Assembly (NCBI GenBank): GCA_036924085.1
Contig: JAVGWX010000003.1
Location: 113,505,764 to 113,569,763 of the forward strand
Length of the DNA stretch: 64,000 nt
DNA from: Ariolimax columbianus
Lineage: Eukaryota > Mollusca > Gastropoda > Stylommatophora > Arionidae
Reading direction: 5' to 3'
Positions 32,350-43,014 of the stretch are shown in pieces (position 1 is the first letter of the stretch; each line of letters opens with the position of its first letter). The translations under genes and the position numbers were made by a program. The notes under the pieces are model-generated. The model was not told where the DNA came from, ran no database searches, and saw nothing but the letters and a program-made list of their open reading frames with translations.

Positions 32350-33165
32350 GTACTTCTTCTTCTTCATTGATCAACTGATGCTATGCAGAATATGTTCTGG
32401 TGTTTGCTTGGGTGCTCCACAATAGCAGGTGACGGTGTATATGAGACCCATTCTGTGGAGGTGGGTCTTGAGTCTACAGTGTCCCGTTCTGAGTCTGAAG
32501 ATCTTTGTATGCATATCTTTGCCTAGTTTGTCTATGCTGTCATTTTCTGGCTTGTATTCTTTGTTCTGGTCTCTCCATTCTGTCCTCATAGATCGTTTGA
32601 TGAGTGTCTTTGCTTCTTTATAGCTCTGTGGATGGGGAAGAGTCTGCGTTCCACTACTTCCGGCTTTGCGAGTCATCTGCTGTCTCGTTTCTATGGATCC
32701 CACAGTGGGCCGGAATCCATTGTAGGATTAAATCTGTGTTTTTGAGATAGCAATTCGGTGTTGTATTTTATTTCATGTGAGAGCCTATCTTGTTTGGGGG
32801 CTTGAGATGGCTTGGAGTACACTCCTGGAGTCTGTCTTGTTTGGGGCTTCAGATGGCTTGGAGTACACTCCTGTAGTCTGTCTTGTTTGGGGCTTCAGAT
32901 GGCTTGGAGTACACTCCTGGAGTCTGTCTTGTTTGGGGCTTCAGATGGCTTGGAGTACACTCCTGGAGTCTATCTTGTTTGGGGCTTCAGATGGCTTGGA
33001 GTACACTCCAGGAGTCTGTCTTGTTTGGGGCTTCAGATGACTTGGAGTACACTCCTGGTGCCTGTATTGTTTGGGGATTCAGATGGCTTGGAGTACACTC
33101 CTGTAGTCTGTCTTGTTTGGGGCTTCAGATGGCTTGGAGTACACTCCTGGAGTCTGTTAAAATGG
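32350..33165 (-). mobile_element. I-like LINE 3' end with internal satellite expansion
   Basis: On the minus strand: an RNase H segment expanded into a satellite (32789-33156), then WIPAHCGIH.NETADD near 32690-32730, KTLIKRSMRTEWRDQNKEYK and KIFRLRTGHCRLKTHLHRMG (32450-32600). A CYCGAPKQTPEHILH knuckle follows near 32395-32440, and the element ends at 'catcagttgatcaatgaaga' with a GAA tail. It is the same family as 1545-2360, and the knuckle region is better preserved here. Confidence 0.85.
32789..33156. repeat. 46-bp satellite, eight copies, derived from an RNase H domain
   Basis: Units start at exactly 46-base spacing (32789, 32835, 32881, 32927, 32973, 33019, 33065, 33111). On the minus strand one unit encodes TDSRSVLQAI then SPKQ, the RNase H catalytic-Asp motif seen once at 1720-1770. 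As 46 is not a multiple of 3, each added unit shifts the frame. Confidence 0.95.
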
Positions 33166-33240
33166 CCATATATATATATATACATATACACACACACACC
33201 CATAATATTACACCCCCCCCCCCCACCCGTTTTAGCACCC
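33166..33240. repeat. TA/CA microsatellite and poly(C) tract
   Basis: A mixed TA, CA and C-run stretch lies just left of the first readable rhotekin exon. Confidence 0.85.
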
Positions 33241-33312
33241 TCCATGATTCTATGATTTGACAAAGCGCATCAGGATCTGAAAACTATACTAGTCATACTA
33301 AATAATGCAAAC

Positions 33313-33462
33313 ATGCATAAGATATTAACAAGGAAACATTCTGATTCGGGCAAATCAACAAAAATGCCCATTGATCCCGGACAGTTGGAAAACGGTGCCA
33401 GCGATTCGCTAATGGAGGACATGAATGTATTTTACCTTCGACAACTGGCTTCAAGTCTCAAG
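33313..33462 (+). CDS. RTKN: Rhotekin, N-terminal exon (alternative N-terminus)
   Basis: The frame from ATG 33313 ends with ASDSLMEDMNVFYLRQLASS then LK, directly at a donor 'aag|gtaatg' (phase 0). The next exon begins in phase with DPDLQQKIDHEIRMREG. The combination resembles the vertebrate rhotekin isoform whose N-terminus has an 'EDLN..YIRQ.A.SL' segment just before the REM domain. Rhotekin binds active Rho GTPases and links them to septin and actin organisation. The left border is uncertain: the frame is open upstream to about 33271, no strong polypyrimidine acceptor is visible, and a second ATG lies at 33364, so this may be a first coding exon. An intron of about 13.5 kb follows. Confidence 0.75.
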
Positions 33463-33529
33463 GTAATGTCACGTTATTTAGTCACTGTGATTGTTCATTG
33501 TTAGTGTACGCGCAGAGTAGGTGTTCTCA

Positions 33530-34265
33530 ACGAGAATGTCGCAACATTTTGCTATGCGCCAAACTTGCATGGTGTGCCACGATAATTTCCTACATCTCGA
33601 AACTTGCAGTGTGCCACGATATTTTTCTTTGCTGCGTCACGAAACTTACATGGATTGACGTGACATTTTGCTGCGTCCAGAAACTTGCATGGTGTAACGT
33701 GACATTTTGTTGCGTCACGAAACTTGCATGGTGTGACGTGACATTTTGCTGCGTCCCGAAATTTGCATAGTGTGTCATCACATTTTGCTTTGCTGCATTC
33801 CGAAACTTGCATAGCGTGCCACGACATTTTGCTGCGTCCCGAAGCTTGCATGGTGTGCCACGACATTTTGCTGCGTCCCGAAACTTGCATAGTGTGCCAC
33901 GACATTTTGCTGCATTCTGAGACTTGCATAGTGTGCCACGACATTTTGCTGCATTCCGAGACTTGCATAGTGTGCCACGACATTTTGCTGCGTCCCGAAA
34001 TTTGCATAGTGTGTCATCACATTTTGTTGCGTCCCGAAACTTGCATAGAGTGCCACGACATTTTGCCTCGTCCCGAAACTTGCATAGTGTGCCACGACAT
34101 TTTGCTGCGTTCCGAAACTTGCATAGTGAGCCACGACATTTTGCTGCGTTCCGAAACTTGCATAGTGTGACGTGACATTTTGCTTTGCTGCGTCGCTAAA
34201 CTTATGTAGTGGGCTGTGAAATTTTTATGTTCGGTGGAACTTGCGTAGTGTGCCGCGATGTTTTA
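33530..34265. repeat. 39-bp minisatellite, about 18 units
   Basis: The unit 'acgacattttgctgcgtccc' plus 'gaaacttgcatagtgtgcc' begins about 70 bases after the rhotekin exon donor. As 39 is a multiple of 3 and the unit lacks stops in several frames, long Cys/His-rich open frames appear on both strands; they are by-products. Confidence 0.95.
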
Positions 34266-34339
34266 AATAAATATTAAGTATTAATTAACGGTATATCATT
34301 CTTGGTTAATCTAATTCCTACGTCATTATAATATATAGT

Positions 34340-34640
34340 TGTTTTTTTTAAGTAAAGTAGCAAGTCCTTTGTAGAACGTGGCTCATACACCTGCCAGCCT
34401 ACAGAACGCGGCTCTTACACCTGCCAACCTGCAGAACGTCGCTATTACAACTGCCAACCTACAGAACGTCTTCCCTTACCTGCCAACCTGTTTGTCTATT
34501 ATACGTTTCTTGGCAGGTGGGCAGTACAGCATGCTGCCATTTCTTTATGTACGTGGAGAAGTGATCGTGCCAAGAAAATACACCGTGTCTGCCAAAGTTG
34601 GCACGGCGTCGTATGTACCCGTTGATGTGGGATTGTGAAA
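34340..34640 (-). mobile_element. SINE C with internal 30-bp tandem expansion
   Basis: The 3' end on the minus strand is 'ccacgttctacaaaggactt', as in other SINE C copies. Between 34370 and 34492 a 30-base unit ('cctgccaacctacagaacgt' plus ten bases) is repeated about four times. The remainder to 34640 matches SINE C weakly ('gggattgtgaaac'). Confidence 0.65.
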
Positions 34641-34664
34641 CTGAACTTCACTCCAGCGACATGC

Positions 34665-35285
34665 TGCCTCATATAATATCTTCATCTTGATCTTAATGAC
34701 CCGTTCCTAAGCCCAGCCGTGGGTCACAACTTCGTCTCCAGCGGACCATGTCTTAGGCCATGAGGGCTAGTGAATGGTAAGCCCTCCTGCACAGGCGTCT
34801 CGGATGGTGTTGTTAACAGCAAGAGAGTCTGACCAACACATTGGAGGTCTTCCCTCGGTCTCTTTTTACCTCGTGGGTACCAGACTGCAGTCGCCATGCT
34901 ACATTGACCCTCGTTTTGTCGTAACATGTGACCTGCCATCTATGTTTTGCCTTGTCTGCATAGATTACCGTATCACTCACCAAGGACGATGGAAGTATGT
35001 CGGAATTTTGGAGCTTTTTTTTTTTTTTTGTATATGTTGGTTCCGGAGAGTTATTCCAACCAAGAGTCTCTCAAGTGAGGCCTGGGTCACTCTCAATTTG
35101 TCCTCCAGTGATTTTGTTAGCGCCCATGTCTCAGCACCGTTGCACAAAGCAGGGAGCACAGTTGAATTGAAGCGTGAGGCCTTGTAGGTTCTGGTCTTGT
35201 CAACCGTCCAGGACCGTATTAATGGACCAGAAGGCTGCTCGGCCGCGCGGCGACGTCTTGTCAATTTACGTTCCAGATTTGTTTT
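34665..35285 (-). mobile_element. LINE ORF2 C-terminal region (RTE-like), decayed
   Basis: The minus strand has FNSTVLPALCNGAETWALTK, LRVTQASLERLLVGITLRNQ and, after a frame change, AGHMLRQNEGQCSMATAVWY then PRGKKRPRE. These are typical post-RT ORF2 motifs (GAETW.L, L...Q..LER, GH..R). A poly(T) run at 35018-35030 separates the two parts. No RT core is left. Confidence 0.75.
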
Positions 35286-35289
35286 CCAT

Positions 35290-36005
35290 ATAATTATAGT
35301 ACTTTTGATTAATCAACGTGAAACGGTCTTATGTTCTGGTTTAACAATATAAACAAAATGTAAGGATAAAATCTTCTTCAACCGAGTGAGCTCCGCGATT
35401 GGAAAGGTTGGGAATCACTAGTAGTATAGAACGCCAGAGTATCTTTAGGTTAGAGATTTTGTTCATTACAGAAAAAGGACCGGGTCCTGCCTCATTTGTA
35501 GTACTTTTCAGACTACCCGTGTAAAGGTACATGACTTATCTTTGGGGAAAAAAGGCAGCCAGAACGGAAACAGGATATACAGCCTTAAAATATGTTTTCT
35601 AAATTGACACGTCGTACAATGTAGTTTTTTACACTTAATTCCCGAGCGACAGCTTCTTATTTGGGGCGACCTTTACCGTTGGTTTTTACCAGTATGCGTA
35701 GTCACGTTAAGTGCAACCAGAACACAAATATATTCCTAGTTTTATAGAAGTGCTGAAGTAGGCGTGGTTAATATAAAGATCGTTATAACGGGTTTGGGAA
35801 AAGAACAACTTAACATCACACAAAAAGTTAAAAACTAAATAGGCTAAACGAATAACGCAAGTAAAATAAAAATATGAAGAATTGACAGAAGGCACGAAAG
35901 ATACAAGGAAAATGAATCACTAGAATGCAGCAGTTTTAGCCAAATATTTGTAAGTCGAATGTTAGAGTTGTGCAGTACAACCACACAAAGAGCTATAGGC
36001 TATTC
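35290..36005. other. Intronic unique DNA
   Basis: Nothing recognised. Confidence 0.4.
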
Positions 36006-36009
36006 TCAA

Positions 36010-36254
36010 TTTTTTTTTTTGGCGTTCGCCTTATTTCTCTTATCCCCAAGGCGGTGTGCGTTGCACTGTGTTTTTAATTTGCGCCTGTCGGCTCAGTGCA
36101 TCCGACTTCAACTTGCATTTTATGTAAGGGTCTGCTTCCTCCTGCATTTTCTAAGGGTTTGCTTCCCCGGGGTAACGGCCAGTGCTGTGATGGGGATCGA
36201 ACCCAGCACCTTCGCGTTGTCGTGCCACTTAACCACTAGGCCACGCCGTCCCTT
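36010..36254 (-). mobile_element. SINE B, copy
   Basis: On the minus strand: head 'ggcctagtggttaagtggca', B box 'gtgctgggttcgatccc', core and poly(A)-like tail (T-run at 36010-36020 on +). Confidence 0.9.
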
Positions 36255-36304
36255 TATTTTCTATTTAACATGGGACCAATTGTAGAGCTTTCATATAAAC
36301 TGAG

Positions 36305-36313
36305 GCTTCTTCT

Positions 36314-36347
<34 letters not shown>

Positions 36348-36515
36348 TCTTCTTCTTCGTCTTCTTCTGCTACTTCTTCTGCTACTTCTTCTTCTTGTTA
36401 TTCTTCTTCTTTCTTCTTCTTCTTCTTCTTCTTTTTCTTCTTCTGCTACTTCTTCTTCTTGTTATTCTTCTTCTCCATTATTCTTTTGTTCTTTTCTTCT
36501 TCTTCTTTTTCGTCA
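36305..36515. repeat. (CTT)n microsatellite, interrupted
   Basis: About 200 bases of CTT with scattered interruptions, giving spurious Ser/Leu/Phe-rich open frames. Confidence 0.95.
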
Positions 36516-36519
36516 TTCG

Positions 36520-37185
36520 CACCAAAATAATGGTATCCGTTTCCCACAGACACTTGGCGTTCAGTCTCACTTCTCTCGCCGCCACAGAGTTGATTCCTTA
36601 ATTGTGTTGAGGATGGTCATGTTGTCACTCTGATCCTCTGAAGGAGCCGGCTTACATGAAGAACATTTTGTAACTGTTTGTTCTTCCTCCATGGCACTGC
36701 TAAGCTCAATGAGCAATGAACAGGGGGAGGGCTGAAGGAGATGAGCTCTTAGTAGGCGGGTTGGGGGGGGGGGGGAAGTGTTAGGGTGGTGGGAATGGGT
36801 AGGTTGAGAAGCGGGAGAAATTGGTGCAGGAATGGGCGGCGGGTTGAAATAGAATAAAATAGAAACAGTTTGTGTGAGAGAATATTGGCGAAAGACTGGC
36901 TGGTTGACATGGGGTGGAGATGGGCTGGTTGAGGAGTGAGAAAATTGGAGGCGAGTAGGGCATTATGGTTGTAACGTAACTTAAAATATCGCGCTGAACG
37001 TCACACTTTAGGGAAAACATGGAGGGGGTGTTGTGGGGCTGTGATGATGGAGACGGGTACAGGAAAGGGAATCCTTACAGTTTAATATTTACATAGCTAG
37101 CCCGGTCAACGTCAGCTAGTACAACTATTTTAAAATTAAAAAGCTATTGTCATGTAGCTAGATTTGTAACGAAATGGACTCATAC
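36520..37185. other. Intronic DNA with a G-run and A/G-rich stretch
   Basis: A run of G at about 36763-36774; otherwise nothing recognised. Confidence 0.4.
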
Positions 37186-37345
37186 TTGCTGCCTAAGACG
37201 GATGTGTCTGACCGAAAAGGTGCAAATATTGCAGTCAAGCTGTAAACTAGCGACACAACGCATCTTGTTCTCGGACTACATGCTGCTACTTGCAAAGCCA
37301 TGTTCAGGTTGTGAACGATTGGAGAAGAAGAAGAAGAAGGAGAAG
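37186..37345 (+). mobile_element. SINE A, 3' half
   Basis: Begins in the core ('ctgcctaagacggatgtgtc') and ends in GAAGAAGAA. It is 5'-truncated at nearly the same point as the copy at 21366. Confidence 0.85.
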
Positions 37346-37559
37346 AAAGACTCATACCGTCATTAATGACCGTCGATTACTCTAGTGTGATAGTAAATCA
37401 GTAAGTAGGTCACAAATTAATATAACATAGCTGAGAAATATAGTTGGCAGTTTCTAGAGGTGTTATTAGGGGGCAGCAACATCCAGTTTTTTTATTACTC
37501 TAGGTACCAGACGCTATGTGTCACATGCACGTGCTCAGTTGAGATACAAAGTGGTCTAC

Positions 37560-38035
37560 GTGCTCACAGAGTGTAAATTAAAGAATAGCCTGCTGTTGTA
37601 CATTTTTCTTTTGAGCAAAACTACTTTGTCGCATAAAGTAGTACATAACTGGGTCGAGAAATGTTCTCAATGACGCTTACAAATTGCTCATGAAGCCCGA
37701 CCTGGTCGTCCTGTTTAGATTGCAACACAGGTATATGTGTGGAGAAAAGGGCTTGATTTGATCGGACAGGCGAGTAATGATAGACAGTGCAACACATGCA
37801 TTAGGGTGTTCGCATGACCGATTGAACTCCCGGAACTGTGGGTATCTAGACAACTGACTGGCGAAGACAAAATAAACCAGATAGGTATGTGCTTACACTG
37901 ATAACGATATGGAATAAGTGTATTAATGTTGATGGAAATATGTAGAGAGATAAGTAGTGACAGCGTAAGTGTAATAATGTTGATGGAAATATGTAGAGAG
38001 ATAAGTAGTGACAGCGTAAGTGTAATAATTAAGGA
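37560..38035 (+). mobile_element. Mariner deletion derivative with 51-bp duplication
   Basis: An N-terminal HTH remnant (VHNWVEKCSQ, then HEARPGRPV, about 37640-37720) is followed after a gap by a transposase C-terminus (NKCINVDGNM, 37911-37945). The catalytic core is absent. The C-terminal part is tandemly duplicated: a 51-base unit 'agtgtaataatgttgatgga'... recurs near 37915 and 37966. A similar derivative lies at 48060-48715. Confidence 0.6.
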
Positions 38036-38690
38036 TTTTCTGGTTCGTATCTCATTTTAAAATAAAAAAAATAAAAAAATGGTGACCTTTTATTGTCTTG
38101 CCCTGGTTTAAAAATAATCACGAGAGAGCTTCGGTAAAGCCGAATATCTATTGTAAATCCTAGAAACACATATACGTCAGATATGTGAATGCACAACTAC
38201 AGAACACACTTGCCAAACACCTGTTGATCGTAATATAGATTGTTACACATTCGCGCAGACGCGAAACTGATCCATTTTTGTTTCTGGGAGTATGTACTTC
38301 TACTTCACTGCACTTAGTCACTTCTCTTCTAACAGGCGACTGTAGAGGTCTTTGAATATACTTCAATTGGGTGTGCAGCTAAACAGGTGATTTGCTTATT
38401 GTGTCTTTGCATGAGGGAAGAGCTTCCTACGTGTTGCCTTCATGCAGGCCATGAAGGAATATAAAAACAGCTGGCAAAGGGCTCTGTGAATTATGTTTAA
38501 AAAACATGTAGGGACTTTTACAAAAAGATACATGCCATTCAAGAGAGGGATGCTAATTATAATCCTACCATAATAATAAATGACAGAAATGGCACACAAT
38601 ATTCGATAATAACGAGATAAGACAAGATGGGAGGCATATTTCACGAAGCTCCTCAACCCAAACACACGATGACCAGAACGTGTCCGATAA
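38036..38690. other. Intronic unique DNA
   Basis: Nothing recognised. Confidence 0.4.
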
Positions 38691-39246
38691 TGTTACATTC
38701 TTGCGAGTATTACCCGAACAAACAGCATGTCATGATAGAACATTCCTAGAGCAGGAAGTCAGAGAAGCCATTAGGAGTTGGCTCCCCCCCCTCCCCCCCC
38801 CCCAAAAAAAAATCCCGGGAGATGACAGTATACCGGGGGGGGGGTGGGTGGGTGCTCTATTGGTGTGCCAAGAAGTAGAGAGAGTGGCTAACGCAGATAT
38901 TCCAGCAAGCATGGAAAGAAAGGAAGGTACCCAAGGATTGGCAAAGAGCGGTGGTTGTGCTAATATGGAAGAATAAAGGTAGCAGAAAAGAGTGTGGCTC
39001 CTACAGAGGCATATCATTTCAACGTCATGTAGACAAATGTATGCCAGAATCTTGAAACAGTGAGTGCGATCTAGGGTAGAGCCTATGTTAAGTAATTCAC
39101 AATGTGGCTTTTGAAAAGACAGAAGATGCACGGATGTGATATTTACTCTGAGACAGCTCAGTGAAAAGTCCATAGAACATAACAAAGAACTAAATGTGGT
39201 ATTCGTTGATCATGACAAGACTTTTGATAGTCAACCGGCATAAATT

Positions 39247-39831
39247 GTGGGGATGTTCTGGAGGAATACGGTGTTGAGGGACAAGCTACTGGACAATATA
39301 CGAACCATGTACGCGAATAGTGAAGGGGATGTTAGAACAACTGTCGGACAGACAGACAGGTTCGCAATAAGATATGGGATGCGTAAAGGATGTTTTCTAT
39401 TCCCTGTTTTATTCATCATATATATGGATACAATCAATCGACTGTCCAATCACTGTGAAGAAACTCTGCACGAATTGATTTTTGCAGACGATCAGAGCCT
39501 CTGCCACAAAGATCAGAATGATTCACAACATCACCTGACATGTCTCAACTCAGCCTGCTTAGGTTATGACACGAAGATCAACTGCGAAAAGACAGACACT
39601 TTGACAATACACCTTCTACCAGCACATCGAAGTTACCACACCGGCTGCAGAATCTTAAAGCAGGTCCAAGAATTTACGTATCTGGGAAATGTCTTTACTG
39701 AAGACGGCAGGCTGGACAGAAATATAGAAAATAGCATATACAAGGCAAACAAGGTGCACTACCAACTGGCACCGATACTGAAACATCCAAGTGTCGATAT
39801 GTCCACTAAACAGAAGCTAATAACACATTGA
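39247..39831 (+). pseudogene. LINE RT palm and thumb, 194-codon open segment
   Basis: The longest intact part of the element: starts after a frameshift at VVFVDHDKTFD, contains the G.R.GC.L.P-like GMRKGCFLFP box, the catalytic FADD, and post-palm TYLGNVFTEDG. It stops at TAA/TGA near 39830, within the ORF2 C-terminus (LIIPTLCYQCQTWTL continues in another frame). Confidence 0.85.
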
Positions 39832-39961
39832 TCATCCCTACGTTATGTTATCAGTGTCAAACATGGACACTACTAAAAAAAAGCACAAACGTAAGATCAA
39901 GACCTGTCAGAAGCGCTGTGTAAGAAATTGAAAAACTATTTTTGAGACCGTATCAGTAACA

Positions 39962-40288
39962 GTTATTGCCTATCGCAAGCGATGATGGCCACACCATCAG
40001 ACGGTTTTCTCTTAATAATGTGATGTCCGCTGTATTTAGATTATAGTGAAGAAGTGAATGCTCTGGTCATCAATCTCACTTTTAACCCGAGTTACCTTGG
40101 ATCAGTGACAAGACTAATGGTCGAGAAGACTGGAGGTAACTCGGGATGCAGGCACTCTGGTCTTACCTCCCTTGAGACCTGGTGTCGCTTGAAACTTGCG
40201 GGGTTCAATCGCCCACCGTTTCGGCTCATCACTGTAAGAGTCGAGTGCCTTAACCTCTTGACTACCTCGATCCCCAAATTAGTAACCG
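39962..40288 (-). mobile_element. SINE D with 10-bp target-site duplication, nested in LINE
   Basis: Flanked by 'atcagtaaca' at 39952-39961 and 40289-40298. The minus-strand head near 40270 has 'tagtcaagaggttaaggcac' (A box) and 'gggcgattgaaccccgc' (B box). The LINE frame resumes immediately after, so the order of events is clear. Confidence 0.9.
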
Positions 40289-40582
40289 ATCAGTAACAAT
40301 ACGCTTAGGAATATGGTGGGGACTACACAGGTTGACTACTATATTGAAGCACAGAGAGTAAAGTGGTTTGGTCATTTGACAAGAATGGACTATGAACAAC
40401 CTGCCGCTAAATGATACTACATGAAAGTATCAGGTCGGTCAGGGCGAAGTTGGATAGAGAGGATCCAGGAAATACTCCAAAAGTTCAACATGTCGACTAC
40501 ACAAGCCTCCCACCTAGCGCAAACCAGAAATCTATGCATACCTTCTTTCTGCGACGTCGGAAGGCAAGAGCAGTAGGACAAA

Positions 40583-40640
40583 AGAAGAAGAAGAAGAAGA
40601 AGAAGAAGAAAAAGAAAAAAAAGAAGAAGAAGAAGAAGGC
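40583..40640. repeat. (GAA)n tail of LINE
   Basis: Interrupted GAA/AAG run. Confidence 0.95.
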
Positions 40641-40774
40641 CATGATTGGGTAGGAATTTCGTGGCCTTTAGAATTGTGCTGTGACGATGGCTACGTGTCT
40701 GCTCTTTTTCGATTTTCAACCGTTAAAAATTCTTTTAGGTTTTCCCCACATCCAAGCTATCGACAATCTCCGAA

Positions 40775-40862
40775 AGAACTAAGCTCTTGTCTAACCTCAC
40801 TTGAGACCAATGGACACTTGAAACTTGCCGAATTCAAACATCCTACCGTCTCACGCTTTTTT
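40775..40862 (-). mobile_element. SINE D head fragment
   Basis: 'cacttgagaccaatggacac' followed by 'ttgaaacttgccgaattcaa' matches the B-box side of SINE D ('ttgagacctggtgtcgcttg', 'aaacttgcggggttcaatcg'). It runs straight into the 45-bp array. Confidence 0.7.
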
Positions 40863-40879
40863 ACGTTTCTTGAGAGGAA

Positions 40880-41492
40880 GTCTAAGCTATTTCTAAGCTA
40901 TAGTGGTCACTGCAGATATTCTAGAGAGAACTTACATCTAAGCTATAGCGGCCTCCCCAAATGTTCTTGAGAGGACTGGCATCTAAGCTATAGCGGCCTC
41001 CCTAAACATTCTTGAGAGGACTGGCATCTAAGCTATAGCGGCCTCCCCAAACATTCTTGAGAGGACTGGCATCTAAGCTATAGCGGCCTCCCCAAACATT
41101 CTTGAGAGGAATTACATATAAGCTATAGCGGCCTCCCCAAACATTCTTGAGAGGACTGGCATCTAAGCTATAGCGGCCTCCCCAAACATTCTTGAGAGGA
41201 ATTACATATAAGCTATAGCGGCCTCCCCAAACATTCTTGAGAGGAATTACATATAAGCTATAGCGGCCTCCCCAAACATTCTTTAGAGGAATTACATATA
41301 AGCTATAGCGGCCTCCCCAAACATTCTTGAGAGGAATTACATCTAAGCTATAGCGGCCTCCCCAAACATTCTTGAGAGGAATTACATATAAGCTATAGCG
41401 GCCTCCCCAAACATTCTTGAGAGGAATTACATCTAAGCTATAGCGGCCTCCCCAAACATTCTTGAGAGGAATTACATATAAGTTATAGCGTC
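40880..41492. repeat. 45-bp satellite, about 13 units, from a SINE D tRNA-like head
   Basis: The unit 'atctaagctatagcggcctc' plus 'cccaaacattcttgagaggactggc' (second variant ends 'aattac') repeats at 45-base spacing. On the minus strand each unit contains 'tagcttagatg', a perfect match to the pol III A-box consensus TRGYNNANNNG. It aligns with the first ~45 bases of SINE D. The adjoining 40775-40862 segment supplies the following SINE D sequence. Confidence 0.9.
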
Positions 41493-41495
41493 CCC

Positions 41496-42243
41496 CCTCC
41501 TCGCAAAAATTCCGAAGGTAACGACGATCCTACCCAATAGTGACCTGCAAAAAGGCCAATAGGAAGCATCCCCTATATCGTGGATAGGCACAATAGGCCA
41601 ATTACCTGTTTGTCTTCCCACTCGGTTGCAAATTTATTAAAAAATGACATTCTACACCAGCGACATTCGGTAGAAGGGAAGCGGCAAAGGAGAGACAATA
41701 GTATTTATACTTTAAAGATAGTTTATGGAGCTTCCGTTTTCATGTGATTTGTAAGTCACAAGACGGAAGCGTGTTGCGGAATTCTTAGAGTGACCAGAGT
41801 ACATTTACATACAGCAATCCATACACGTTATATTATATTACTGTACCTTCCCCAGCGACAAAACATCTACAATCTTAAAGGAAACACATTTGTGCGACCC
41901 TTACAAAGATGCATCTATGAAACTATACGTTTGGAACTGATCTAGGAAAGATAAGCAGCGGAGGTAGAAACATGAAAACAAAGAGAACAAACGAGCACCT
42001 TCCAGGAAAATAATATTCTTATTCAAGCTGTAAGAAAAGTCGATCAAACGAGTGATAACTACCACTGTCTTGATCGAGCGGAGCAAGTGATGCTGTTCAA
42101 CATGAGAAAGGGACATGACCGAATGAATAGCCACGTACACCGGCTAAAATTGGCTCCATCACCCATGTTTATGTACGGACAAGCATCACAGACAACCATA
42201 AATTTCCTACACAACTGTGATATGCTTAGGCAATTTCTTACTT
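41496..42243. other. Intronic unique DNA
   Basis: Nothing recognised. Confidence 0.4.
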
Positions 42244-42257
42244 AAGCCCAGAGAAAC

Positions 42258-42584
42258 ATCCCCTAGGAAGGCTCACCCTGGGGGTCACTCTTCCCCTTCT
42301 CTGTCCTCTTACCTCACTCTGTTTCATTTGACTCTGTCCTACAGTCACACCCTTGCACAAATTTCACACGCGCCCTCATGGTGAGGCCCTTCCATTGCAC
42401 TTTGGTTGGGCTAGCTTCTGAGGGCGCACAAACCTAGCATAGGTACATTCAGACGCACACATTCATCCAAGTACTGGTTTATGCGTCCTGATATCGCCCA
42501 ATGGACTACGGTCTGGGGTGGAAAATGGCGCGCCTCCGCCAATAGAAACTAGTGAGGCAAACATCTAAGCAAAAAAAAAAAAAA
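42258..42584 (+). mobile_element. SINE J, complete, poly(A) tail and 14-bp target-site duplication
   Basis: Bounded by 'aagcccagagaaac' at 42244-42257 and 42585-42598, with an A16-type tail. Length 327 bp. It defines the ends of family J. No convincing pol III boxes are visible, so its origin is open. Confidence 0.9.
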
Positions 42585-42598
42585 AAGCCCAGAGAAAC

Positions 42599-43014
42599 GA
42601 ACTTTCACACACAGCTGCTTGGAAGCCTTGAAGAAAGCTCTTTGGGATCTTTGAAGAAATTTTCCACCACATCAACCTTTATCCAAAAAATTGAGCTTTA
42701 TGATAAAGTAAACATGATTAAAAAAAAACAAAAAAAAACAACGTTTCTAACGAGAAGAAGAACATGAACAGTTACTCGCGTCTGACCTCTTCGGTTTGAA
42801 CAAAAATAGAATGCGTTCCTTACTTTCACCACATGACATTCAGCTATTGTGTTTGTCTCATAATTGAATTGGGTTAGAACTATATACAAGAAGCATTCAC
42901 ATTATATTTGTACGATAATGAATGAAAAGTTTATTCCTTGTGGAAACACGGGTTGTTAATGGAAAAACTAATAATAGCACTACCGTGTCTGAACATTCTT
43001 CTGTTTACGAGCTT
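42599..43014. other. Intronic unique DNA
   Basis: Two A-runs near 42720-42740; nothing else. Confidence 0.4.

Larger units (their letters stand above)
38690..40640 (+). mobile_element. RTE-like LINE (RT to 3' end) interrupted by SINE D
   Basis: Pieces in order: EVREAIRSW then KIPGDDSIP (38755-38840, broken by poly(C) and poly(G) runs), VVLIWKNKG then CGSYRGISF (38950-39020), SNSQCGF (39090), VVFVDHDKTFD (39197-39228), IRYGMRKGCFLFPVLFIIYM (39367-39426), LIFADDQSL (39472-39500), FTYLGNVFTEDGRLDRNIEN (39672-39731). After the SINE come RVKWFGHLTRMDYEQPAA (40357-40410) and the tail. The FADD box is intact. The element ends in a long (GAA)n tail (40582-40640). Confidence 0.85.

Noticed and set aside
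32777..33260. Frames with repeated WGFRWLGVHS-like sequence
   Set aside because: Reverse strand of the RNase H-derived 46-bp array; not a protein family.
33552..34175. Cys/His-rich frames suggesting zinc-binding repeats
   Set aside because: By-product of the 39-bp minisatellite, open on both strands.
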